Below, in pieces: positions 1 to 10,800 of a DNA stretch of 64,000 bases (positions are counted from its first letter, which is position 1; every line of letters starts with the position of its first letter). Made by a program: the position numbers and the translations under genes. A model generated the notes under the pieces. The model was not told where the DNA came from. It searched no databases and was given only the letters and a program-made list of their open reading frames with translations. The DNA lies in assembly GCF_036323735.1 (NCBI RefSeq), contig NC_086034.1, forward strand, positions 66,180,439 through 66,244,438, written 5' to 3'. The DNA is from Rattus norvegicus. Taxonomy: Eukaryota; Chordata; Mammalia; Rodentia; Muridae.

Positions 1-92
1 AGTTAATTAATGGAAAACAAAGGATTTCCAGGTCTTTGGAATGTTGGATTGTGTTTTTAACAGTTTGAGTTTATGTGGGTACAATCTGGTGG

Positions 93-131
93 CTTCTTCT
101 ACTTCTTCATCCTCCTCCTCCTCCTCCTCTT
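93..131. repeat. TCC/TTC-rich microsatellite
   Basis: Pyrimidine-rich stretch ending in about seven TCC/CTC units (about 110-130). It is a simple repeat with no coding meaning. Confidence 0.85.
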
Positions 132-184
132 AATAAAAGATTTTTTAAAAATTTTATTTTTTTAATGGATGTTTTTCAGGAACC

Positions 185-405
185 ATAATAGAGGAGTTAG
201 GGGAAGGACTAAAGGAGCTGAAGGGGCCTTACTTGGCATCAATGAGAGTAGAGGTTCTTTGAAGGCTTGATGCCCCAGTGTAAAGGAATGCTTGGGTGGT
301 GAGGTGAGGGTGGGTGGGGGAGAACCTCATAGAAGCATGGTAAAGGGGGATGAGATGGGGGTTGCAGAGGAGAAATTGGGAAAGAGGATAACATTTGAAA
401 TGTAA
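185..405 (+). mobile_element. L1 3' end fragment (sense, internally deleted)
   Basis: The text matches the murine L1 3' terminus: an early block around ggagctgaagggg, then the gatgccccagtgta block, a G-rich stretch (about 293-365) and the terminal tttgaaatgtaaata. Relative to the consensus I remember, about 130 bases are missing between the ggagctgaagggg block and the following ttacttggcatcaatgag block. There is no clear A-tail and I could not find a duplication. It is a non-coding relic; the reverse-strand open frame here is a chance frame through it. Confidence 0.8.
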
Positions 406-2135
406 ATAATCTGGCTTCTTAATAGATGTCTTTGGTAGCATCTTTGGTAGAATCAACTACTTTTATACTTACCTGTACACATGTTCTAATTGCTTGGTAT
501 GCACTGTCTTTAGATAGACTTATTTTAAGTTAGGGACACATGTGTTTTGTTACTGTTTTGGAGTGCCTATTCTTTGCTTACCTGTGAAACTAAATCATCA
601 ACGAACTGGCTCTGTGCACTTAAATCAATTATACTCCATGCAAGCCCTGTCTCCTCATGTACAACAATTAAACTTCAGTTGTTGATCAGTTTAGTTGAAT
701 AGATACTGGATACTTCAGGGATGTAAGTTGATAACCTCTTTCCAAAACCATTGTCTGACCATCTTGTTCCAAGTAGCTTCCCTTCTTTCTGGTAATCTTA
801 TTCCAAGGCATGGTGTTATAACAAAAGAGTTGTCGTCTTATCTACTTCAACACAAAGAAGCATTTCTTTGGTTCAGGAGATATAATTTTATCCATAGAAT
901 CCAGCTCAATACACAATCAACAAAACATTCAGTAGAAATCCCTCGATTGAATAACTAGATGTGTTGGTGACAATATAAGCCTTTGATCTTATTCAAAGGA
1001 TAATACAGATGAGTAAATTTTCCTATTTTAAGCTTGTCTCTTCTGGTCTAAGCCAGATTTACCCTCTGACTACTACTAGACCAGCAGCTTCCTTTGATAA
1101 CATTCACCAGGTACTGTATCATACAGGTTATCCCAGACAGTGAGAAATGACTAAGAGATGGTAAACTTTCTGCATCTTAAAATAATCTACTATAAATCAT
1201 GTGTATGAGCATAAAGATAGAGGGAGCTATGGATTTTTTTTCCTGGTAATAATTTAGAACTTGAGTTAGTACATAACAGGGTCCCTCTGTTCTCCCTGCT
1301 GTAAAAAATAAAATCAAAACCTTTCATATTGAATTTCAGTGAAGCTTGTAGTCAGCACCTGCCCCATTAATTTTCACATATGGGAACAATGTGGCATGAT
1401 TACTTAGCAGCGGCAGAGGCAGTGGCTTTATAAATAGTGTATTTAGAAGGTAGAGTAGACAAGATTGGGCTCTTAGCTACTGTCAGTCTCTTTCAAAACT
1501 CACCTTTGCAGTCAGTTGGCCTTTTCCTTCAGATCCACGTAAGCACAGACATACAGGGTCACTAATGATCATTTCTCTAGTGTCATGTAGGCGGAAGAGG
1601 AATTAGTGAACCCTTTCTAATCTCTCGGTGGTCCACTTTCAACCAAAAGCTTATATCTTATTGTGAGCTAAGTTGGCCTTATTTTGTCTGTAATAAAGGT
1701 GCACCTATGCCCAGCATTTATGATTATATGATCATCTAAAGCTCCCTACTTCTTTTGTGTATTTCGGGGGAGTACATGAGCGATGTCTTTGCAGGCGTGA
1801 GTCAGATCCAACTTGTTAAAACCAAGTTTGTGTATATGACACTAATCATAGAAAAATATTTGAGATTTTATTACTTACCTGAAATTATTTTGCCTGTGTA
1901 TCACCTGTTAATAACACTGGATCATCTGCCTTATCTTAGTTTTATTTTTGAAAAGGTACTTATATTGTTACTTGGAATGCCCGTGAACAGCCAGTGTGGG
2001 ATATTTTGATTTATATTTTTTGGGGTCACTATCAGTGTGACTGTGTGGTGACTATACTCCTCTGTTGAATGATCTCACAGTCAGGCTTTGTACTCAATAT
2101 TAATTTTTAAGTTAAGTGTGAACAACCATGAATGG

Positions 2136-2138
<3 letters not shown>
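406..2138. other. Unassigned unique-looking sequence
   Basis: AT-rich sequence with no repeat family, exon or RNA gene that I can recognise. Open frames at 695-958 and 1755-2009 have no protein-family features and no convincing splice context. Confidence 0.5.

Positions 2139-2173
<35 letters not shown>
2139..2173. repeat. (TG)n microsatellite
   Basis: About 17 uninterrupted TG dinucleotides followed by the imperfect copies ttgggtgtgttgggtg. Likely length-polymorphic. Confidence 0.97.
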
Positions 2174-2174
<1 letters not shown>

Positions 2175-2879
2175 GGGTGTGTTGGGTGTTGCTTTCCTAT
2201 CATATAATGTTTAAAGAGCTTCATATAAATTAATTAACTCTTCTAAGAACCACTTAGAAAACGCAAAGTCTGATGGCTAATCAAGCTGTCTCCAGTCTCA
2301 GGCTCTGCTCTGCCATGGCATGGGGAATGCTGAGCTGTCTGCTATTGTCTTGAAACCAACTTATCTCAGAAGCTTAAGGTTCAGTGAGAAGACTTCTCAG
2401 TGCACATATGAACTATGTGTTCCTGCTGTGGGTAGCTAGCTTGAGTCTATTGTCTTGTGAAGATGACCAATGGTTCCCCCCCACCCCCTGTTGCCTTCTC
2501 ACTATGCTTTTCACTTCCACTTGCTTCTATGCCTACACTCATGAAACTCCGTAGGTACATGAATGGATATGAAGGGATTACTGACAGGATCCTCCTGCCC
2601 AAAGAGGAGGACCCACTAATGTGCTAACAGACACTGAAAGGAACATCGTGAACACATGACTCAAGATGACCTTACCACGTTTCCATTACCAGTGCTTTTC
2701 TGACACTCCTTGGGACTTCAGCTTATTCACCATCCTTAGCGATAATAAAGCCTACCTCTAAAATAACTAACTAGTATCAAAATCTAAAAGTACCTCTGTG
2801 ACTCTGGCCCATCTCAAGGGCTTGGTAAAAATCTTTGTGTTTTTCCTGCTCCTCTGTGTTTTAAAAAGAAAAATTGAGA
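2174..2879. other. Unassigned sequence
   Basis: No recognisable gene or repeat. It includes a short C-run (2467-2480) and ends next to an old L1 UTR. Confidence 0.4.
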
Positions 2880-3715
2880 GTGACTTTCAAGGACTTTCTA
2901 ACAGATTGAAGTAGATGGAAACAAACAGAGAGACTCCCAGTGGGACAGTGTTCAGTGAGTGAGAGACTTTAGAACACTCAGTCCTAAAAGGGATGTCTCT
3001 GTCAAACGTCTCCCTTCAGGGTTCCGAGAGCTATGTGGGAGAGGAAGTGGAAAGATAGAAAAGAGTCAGAGGGGATGATTGACTCAAAGAAAACAGTGTC
3101 TCCAGACACAGCAGGACTAATACACATATGAACTCAAGGAGATTGTGACAGTATGCACAGGACTTGCACAGGTTCAAGCCAGATGGAGTCCCAACCCAGA
3201 GAGGGGACCATAGATATAGATGGGCTCCAATCCCTCACAAAGAAACTATCTGTAGTTAACCTCAACTTACAAAGAAAATAGAATGCTCTCTTCAGTGGAA
3301 TCTTACCGGCTGTACTAATCACACTTAAGAACAGTTCCCCATGTTCAGCAACCAACATAAAACAAGCTCAATGCTAATTTTGTAGACAGATATTTGTTTT
3401 TGTTTTGTTTTGTTTTTGCCTCATATTTCTTTGGTTTGACCTTCTTTGTTTTACTGGGCTTTTGATTATATATTATGGTTTCTTTTTTGTGGTTTATGCA
3501 TTTTGGTTTTGGAGTGTGTCCTTGTCTATGTGTCCTGTGCTTTTTTATTTTTCTTCTGGTTTCCTTTGTTTGCTTTCTTGTTTTCCAAAGAGAGAATGAA
3601 AGCATTTGTGGAGTTGGGTATCTATGAAGGTGGGGAAGATCTAGAGGAATTGGGGTAGAAGAAGCATGATCTTTTATGAAAAAAAAAACAACTTCTCAAT
3701 AAAAAACTATTCCAA
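2880..3715 (+). mobile_element. Old L1 (Lx-type) 3' UTR, sense
   Basis: It reads in order like an old rodent L1 3' UTR: a region with acacatatgaactca (about 3121), the cagcatgcacagg-like block (about 3150), a T/G-rich middle (3390-3590), then the gaagatctagaggaattggggtagaag block and a terminal A-run with an aataaa-like end (about 3700). No reading frame is conserved. T-rich frames such as 3405-3599 come from the poly-T stretch and are not proteins. Family name is from memory. Confidence 0.6.
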
Positions 3716-3763
3716 GACTTCTGTGGATTCTTGTCCTACCTACCCTTCTCGTCAGAATTCTGG

Positions 3764-3799
<36 letters not shown>
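3764..3799. repeat. (ATT)n microsatellite
   Basis: Twelve consecutive TAT/ATT trinucleotides. They create a leucine-run open frame on the plus strand (3731-4075) that has no other protein character. Confidence 0.96.
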
Positions 3800-4897
3800 G
3801 TTTTTAAAATTGGGCCACTTGTTTCATGGTTCTGCAAACTTAACAAACTCTTGGTATGCCAGATGTGCTCCAGTCAACAGTTTCCAACTCTATTAAAGAA
3901 AATTCTCCATAAGGCATTACTTCGTTGTTCAAATCTTATCTTCATAAACTCATTTCCTCTGTGTGGTATTAATGTGAGACCTTTTTACTTGTTTCTAAAG
4001 GTGGAGTGCTCTAGCAATTGTCATCATGGTTCAATTTATTGTGTCTGTTTGCCCCTTAAGTGCTTGATTGTCTAGTAAATCTAGAATTAAGGAGACTGTT
4101 GAAAATAGTCACAGCCTGATATCTAAAGGATGGCAATAATACTCTTGTTTGATAGTAAGACTATAAGATTAGAAGTTAGACTAAGAAACTTGTTCCATTA
4201 GAACAAGTCACCATATGTTGTATTTAGATTAATACATTCAAGACACATCTATTTACTGCTATTCATGAAGCAAAACAGATAGACTTTAATGTGTTTTATT
4301 TCATTATTTGAGGATCAAGATTTGCTCTTAGGGTGGATTTTCCATATAACAACATGCACTTAATTTATTAAATATCTATAAGACCTTATTGTATCCTGCT
4401 TTGGTTAGAGCAGAACAGACATTAAGACAAGCCAATTCTGGATCTTGTTCAGAAGTATTTGTATTTTGTCAAACAGGATTTATTTTATATTTATTTCTCA
4501 GTTTTAGCCAGTCCTGTGTCCCATGGTAAAAAATTGTGAGGCAACTATGTTTTTTAAACTTGCACCTCTACTTATCACAATATTGCCTCTCATTATTCCC
4601 CAAACAACTTAGTATAGCAGTTATGCTTACATAATGTTTACATTGTATTGGGTGTGGTAACTTAAGGATGATTTAGAGTTAGTGGAAGGTGTCCATAGGT
4701 CACATCCAGATGCTTCCCTGGATCTTTTGTCAATGGGACTTCTAAAGTGGACCCTCGGCCAATACTGGGAAATGACTGCAGAGTCTTTACAAGTGTGACT
4801 GTAGGTTTCAGAGACATCCTCATCACAGGATTTTACATATTTGAATCCAGGAAGATCAAACAGGATGGATAGACTCTTAGTCAAGAATATTAAGATG
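3800..4897. other. Unassigned AT-rich sequence
   Basis: No gene or repeat recognised. The reverse frame at 4627-4884 has no family match that I know. Confidence 0.45.
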
Positions 4898-4975
4898 TCT
4901 TGCTGGGCATTTAACTCAGTGTTAGAAAACTTGCCAAGTAGGCAAGTTACCTTGGATTCGAGTCCCAGTATCTCA
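4898..4975 (+). mobile_element. Degenerate ID-like (tRNA-derived) SINE
   Basis: The segment gctgggcatttaactcagtg resembles the ID A-box region, and ggattcgagtcccag about 35 bases on resembles the B box. The spacing fits an old ID copy. The tail is short and no duplication was identified. Confidence 0.65.
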
Positions 4976-5780
4976 AGTTAAAAGCTTAGAGTAACTGCTA
5001 ATGAGACTCTGTCACACAGACTCATTTATCTCTGCTTAGTTACAGGCAAGAAAGTGTGAGAGCACACAGGTTCTCAAGTTAGTTTATATCCTTGTTTTAG
5101 TATATAATAATTCAGACTGTACAGAACATGGTGAGGATGCTACTTGGTCCTTTGGGTAGCATAAATTCTGAAGCTTAATTGACAAGAAGATGAATTTCTT
5201 GTATACCAGTGCTCAGCCCTAATGACCTGCAAGTAAAATAGGGCAGCTCATTAGAAGCATGATTCTTTGTGTTTGTCTTTGAGTTCATTACCAGAACCTT
5301 CCTCGGTATTTACATAATACTGTACATATTAAGCATTTTATGACGCCAACTTCTAACAACCATTCATTAATGTGCAGTGTGTGCAAATCCCTCTGATACG
5401 TGTTTCTCATGGCTCAAAGAGGACTTAGATCTCAGCTTCAGACTGCTGCAGCCAAGAGGATGGTGAATGTGAGGTAGAATGGAATATGGTCCAAGGGTTT
5501 AAAGTGGGTATCCGGCATCTCCCTAAAGATAAAGACTTTAAGACTCCACATAATTGTTTCCATTAAGGGGAAAGTGATGACCACTCAACATTTTACCCTT
5601 AACCAATAAGCTTGTTAAAGTTCTATCAATGTCCTTGTTCAGTGAATTAACACCAGCTGCCTACTTGAGCTGGGCATTGCAGTGCCTCAGGACACAGACA
5701 GTTACAGAAACATCTTGTATTCTTTTCCTCTGGTGTGTGAATGATAGATAGGACTGGCTGACAGAAAGCATGTTGGATAT
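4976..5780. other. Unassigned sequence
   Basis: No gene or repeat recognised. Confidence 0.4.
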
Positions 5781-6245
5781 CTTTTTTTTCTTTTTTTCTT
5801 TTCTTTCTTCTTTATTAACTTGGGTATTTCTTATTTACATTTCGATTGTCATTCCCTTTCCCGGTTTTCCGGCCAAAATCCCCCTAACCCTTCCCCCTCC
5901 CCTTCTCTATGGATGTTCCCCTCCCCATCCTCCCCCCATTACCGCCCTCCCTCCAACAGTCACGTTCACTGGGGGTTCAGTCTTGGGAGGACCCAGGGCT
6001 TCCCCTTCCACTGGTGCCCCTACTAGGCTATTCATTGCTACCTATGAGGTCAGAGTCCAGGGTCAGTCCATGTATAGTCTTTAGGTAGTGGCTTAGTCCC
6101 TGGAAGCTCTGGTTGCTTGGCATTGTTGTTCATATGGGGTCTCGAGCACCTTCAAGCTCTTTCAGTCCTTTCTAAGATTCCTTCAACGGGGGTCCCATTC
6201 TCAGTTCAGGGGTTTAATGATGGCATTCGCCTGTATCTGAGGTTT
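5781..6245 (-). mobile_element. Young L1 3' UTR fragment, antisense, 5'-truncated
   Basis: The left end is a T-rich tract (A-tail of a minus-strand element), then the complement of the L1 3' terminus (attaacttgggtatttctta), a C-rich stretch complementary to the L1 G-rich tract, and the block ending near gatggcattcgcctgtatct. It matches, in inverted orientation, the 3' UTR of the L1 at 27468-30052 closely over its whole length. The element is truncated inside the 3' UTR and carries no ORF2. The frames at 5770-6084 and 5820-6026 are read through this UTR and are not genes. Confidence 0.9.
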
Positions 6246-7049
6246 TTAAAGATCATGGGCAGCCACTTGATTGCCTCCCTTTTACTTAAATTTTTTTGAA
6301 TATGCAATTTTACTTGTACACAAAATTTTCTATTGATTTTATCAACATGATTAGCTGTTTAAGGTGATTTTTAAACATGTGCCACCCAATATCCTTTCCA
6401 CCTATGAGACATGGTATACTTTCTAAGTTTACCTAAGATCTCAAAAGCGATTGAGACCGAAGTTTCTCTGCCTCATGTTTCTATTCTTCTGCTATGTGGC
6501 ATACTTCATTCATTCAAGTATTGATTGAGATCATCATAATTATTATCACCATAAGGTGAGATTTTAATTACATGGCAATAGCAGACATGCCACTGTCCCA
6601 GTGGAATACCTACAGTCTTGAATGCGTCTGTTCAAGCAGTCAATACCACAAGGAAGACACTGTAGGTTCCATTTACTCACACAATTTTCTCATCTGCAAA
6701 ATGGAATAAACTCCTCTTTTCCTCCATGACTGTACAGATCTACTGTAATCAGAAGAGAGCATCTAAATATTACCAGATGCAGTTTCCACTGTGCTGGTGG
6801 TCACTGTGCCTGTCTAATCAGGGGTGTAGCAGGCAGCAGCCCTGTAGAGGTGCTTATCATGGTTTCCACTGTCATTTCTGTGACCCTCTGATTTCCCTAC
6901 TGACTTGTATACTTCTGTCAAACACTGACAAGGCATTTTCCACAGCTTTGTCAGTCCTGAACACGGAGCACACAGCCTTGTTTTGGGGATCAGAGTCAGA
7001 CATTTTTTTCTTTTCTAGCATAATGAAGAGGCTTGGTTAGGGGACATTA
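6246..7049. other. Unassigned sequence
   Basis: No exon or repeat that I can name. The open frame 6726-7040 has no family features. Confidence 0.4.
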
Positions 7050-7440
7050 GGTTTGGTTTCAATGTCAACTTGCTACAAAATAGAATCACCTACGTCGGGA
7101 GTCTTACTAGAAAAATTGTCCTGATTGCTTTCATTGATGTGAAAAGACTCACCATGATTGTGATTGGCACTCTCTGGTAGCAGCTCAGAGAACCAAAAGC
7201 AGTATTCCAGAAGGAGGTGCATATCTCCTCTTCTGGCCTGACCTTTCCTCATGCTGCTCAGTTGATTTGTCCTATGGTTACTGCTGCTGCTGCTACTTCT
7301 GCTGAAGATGATTCATCTGATCGTAGCAGAAACAGTGTTTTTAAGCTTTCATTGAGATAGGAGCCATGGCTCCACTGGAATCTTCCAGGCTCCTGGTGCC
7401 AACTTAGGACTACTGAGGGAGTGGACCCTGCCTTGTGGAC
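7050..7440 (-). repeat. Rodent dispersed repeat, family not assigned
   Basis: It begins with a block related to tgtcaacttg...tagaatcacct and passes through aaaattgtcctgattgctttcattgatgtg, then a (CTG)n-like patch (7282-7304), to a ccttgtggactgagtaactgctgg block at about 7430. I recognise these blocks from dispersed murine repeats but cannot name the family. The first 130 bases resemble the reverse complement of the right end of the repeat at 44597-44985, hence the strand call. Confidence 0.45.
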
Positions 7441-7816
7441 TGAGTAACTGCTGGTTGCCTGTTCTGCTCCTCTGATTTTGAAACCACTATCCTGGGACTA
7501 CTCTAACTGGCGAGGTGCTAAACCTCAAGGGTCCAGTAAGTCCCAGGTTCTCCAAATCACCAGTGCAATTGGGCTATTGTTCTATTTGTAAAGCTCGCTT
7601 AATGACTAATGAAGACACTTATGCCCTTTGCTTTGCTCCCCTACTCAATTGACTGAAACAGAGGACTGGAAGGTTCTCCTCCTTCTGCAACCACCCAGAA
7701 TGGGTGACATTTGTGATTGCCACAAGATCTCCTAAGGATCTTGATTTTCAAACTGGAATCCCTCTAAGATAGTGAATGAAGCTCATCAACCACTGGGAAT
7801 TCTGTACACTGTAGAA

Positions 7817-7820
<4 letters not shown>
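7441..7820. other. Unassigned sequence
   Basis: May continue the repeat to the left, but I cannot support a boundary. No coding signal. Confidence 0.35.

Positions 7821-7872
<52 letters not shown>
7821..7872. repeat. (GA)n microsatellite
   Basis: Twenty-six uninterrupted GA units: a pure purine strand with mirror symmetry. Confidence 0.98.
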
Positions 7873-7874
<2 letters not shown>

Positions 7875-10800
7875 CCCTTATAAAAGTAAATGGGGTTGTG
7901 GGTTCACACCATTCCTGATCTGAGTAATGAAGTACCAGATGTTCCCCATCTATGTATATACTCTGATTTCTAGCATTGTGGCAAATAACATTTCACAGCC
8001 CCAGATACTGATTAGGTATTTAAAGGGCTCCAGATTCATACGGAGGTAAGCACTCCTAAAAGCTGGGAGTGTTTGGATAATACACGGATGCCAACTACTT
8101 ACTCTTCATTCTGAAGGGCAAGCCATGTAGTTGGCCAATGTTTTTATTTGCTTATGATTCATAGAACTGTGGCAAAAACGTTTCCTTCCCCACCCAGGTT
8201 TATGTTGGCATGGATCAACTGGTGCCATTCCTATGGCAAAAGTGCTCCCCTCGATAGATTCAGGGACATAGTCCGATAATGTAACCTATGCACAGACTGT
8301 TGCTTTCTTGGCAGACTCCACAGGGATAAGCGAAGAAAAGCAGGGAGTCTGTCTTTCAGGCCAGGTATTGATTGTGCTGTTTGTCTACACCCATTGTCTC
8401 CCTCAATCAGTAAGGTTCTATGTTATAACCAAAGAAATCAGTTGGGAAGACACAGCCTGTTTATTTGTGATCAGACAGCTAGTGAGGTAGAACTGGAGAC
8501 CCACACGGAGGGGCTCAAATGTTAAACAAAGTTTGCTGCCCTATATACAAGCCAGCTGTACACCTGAGTGTCTATCAGTGAACTGTATCTATGTAAATAC
8601 ATTTGTGAAATGTCAAAGTACTATGAAAAGAACATACTGACTCTCGTGTTTCTGGGAGAGAGTAATGACCTCATTTCAGACATTTACATGAACTTCAACC
8701 TGAGGTTACCCTGATACACATGGCTGGCTAATTCTCGGTAGCCATGTAGAATATCAGCTGTCCAGCAGGCAAATACCAAGTGTCATTCCATCCCTTTCTC
8801 TTGTTTCTTATGAAAAGTCACAGTGAAATTTGTTTTTCTTCTTGGCTTTGTCTCTTAAGGGTAAGGTATATGGTAGGATCATTAGAGGAGCTGAGAGCTG
8901 TTGGGTCTTCGACTTGCCATCACCCCAGCTGACAGTGACACGTCATTGCAGACACCTGAGCTTTCTAAGTATTTTATTAATAGAGATGTATATGATGAAT
9001 TCTATGTCTCCCTGCGATGAAACATGTGGATTGTAATGTCCATGTCTGTGTTGGTAATGAACCTCTTTAGGGTTTGTTTTTGCCTTCAATTTGAGGTCTC
9101 GGAGAACATTAGTGGGGGAAAGTTCACTTTTTAGCAAAGGTAAGAAAAGTAATATAGTAAAAGTAAAAATAAACTTTCATGATCATCTTCCTAATGGAAG
9201 TCTAATACCAGAGGGATTCAACTTGCCACTGCTCCAGATAAATGTCATTATGAAGTCTTCCTTCTCACCTTACCTCCAGACTCCTTGATTTCCAGGCCTC
9301 TCTGCCCGATCACTTGGTTTCTGGCTCTCCCTCAGGCCTTCCTAATCAGGATCCCCCTTAGCATTTCTGCTTCTGGGTTAACGTAGCACTCATACTCATT
9401 GGCAAACCCTGCTCTGACCTCCAGTGAGTAATGTCCTCCTGGTTGCATGGCCTTTTTACAGACCAGGTATGCTTTCCTGCCAGTCATTTTAAAATTCACA
9501 TTCTTCACATTTGTCTGCATCCTTACGTCAGCTCTTTGTACCCCACTGCAATGGTTTTCTCAGGGACCCTCCACAACTCCTATTATGAAGGCTGATCAAT
9601 ATTTATTTTCTGCAACATTTTCTCTCACTGGGTAACCGCCCTATATCCTTCCTTTTCTCTAAGGTCTGGATTGCTGCCAGCAAGTTCATAACTGTATATA
9701 TTCTATGAACACTGCATGCAAGAAGAAAATCATATCTAAAAAAAATAACTTAGTCTCACAAAGAGTCTGCGCAGACTGAAGATTCACTCTCAAAACTAGA
9801 AGATTCAGTGCTTGTACCACTCATTGTGTTGATAGAGAAGGAAAAAGGAGAGGCAAAACCTTCAATCCAGACTGTTGATTAAAAGACATCTTTTCCTTCT
9901 CAAACTGCCAAGGGCTATTACTAAATATTTGATGGTGTCTGGAGAATAACGTTAGTGGTGGGGAACATATTTAAGAGTTTCTCTAGGAAAATGCCTTTTA
10001 ATTTCCTGTGGTTACTGTCAGTTTAAAAATTAGACACAGTTCTTGTAAGGATGGTATGAATATTCTGTGAGTCCTGGCTTGTGAAAAGACAGCGTGTCTT
10101 GAAATATTTGAAAATTTAGAAATCAAATGTTACAAACTCAGACCATTAAAAGACAAATTCTTTACTGTTGGTTTTATTCTTTTGCTTGTAAATCAAATGG
10201 TAAAAGGCAAAAAGGAGCCCATTAACTATTAATGATGATATCCCAAAATGTATGAGTTTTGCATGTTCTCTGTCAAGCATCATGTAGCTATGAAAATGGA
10301 AACTACAAGCCACACACGGTCATTCTATTTTATCATGGCTATAACTTTTGGGACCCTTACAGTATCATTCTTATATCTTAGCAGATTCTGAAGTACACCC
10401 AGTTTTGTGAATCAATTCCTTCTACACTTTAACACTTAGAAGTAGCTTACTCTAGTAAAACTGTGCCTAAGAAAATGATATCTAAAAGTATCTAAAAGTT
10501 CTACAGGGGTATTTTTGGATATGATATGAATACTCCTATATTTAAAGGAAAATCCCTTTTATTTATGTTGCGAACATGTTTGCACAGAGGACATCCGGTA
10601 TATAGGGTCACAAGGATGAGATGACCACGCTGAGGCCATTCCTGATTTGCCTTGTCATCTGAGTTCTAAATAGGTATGATTATGAATAATCAACTCTAAG
10701 GCCTCTAGTGGTGCTGTGACCATGTCTGGGCGCAGGCAAAAGTCATAGACACCTGTGGGGATGTCTGTAACTGGAAATGATTAGCATTCTGAAGACAGAA

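Noticed and set aside
9120..9150. Splice-donor-like aaaggtaagaaa at the end of an open frame
   Set aside because: Isolated site with no acceptor, no coding bias and no partner exon visible.
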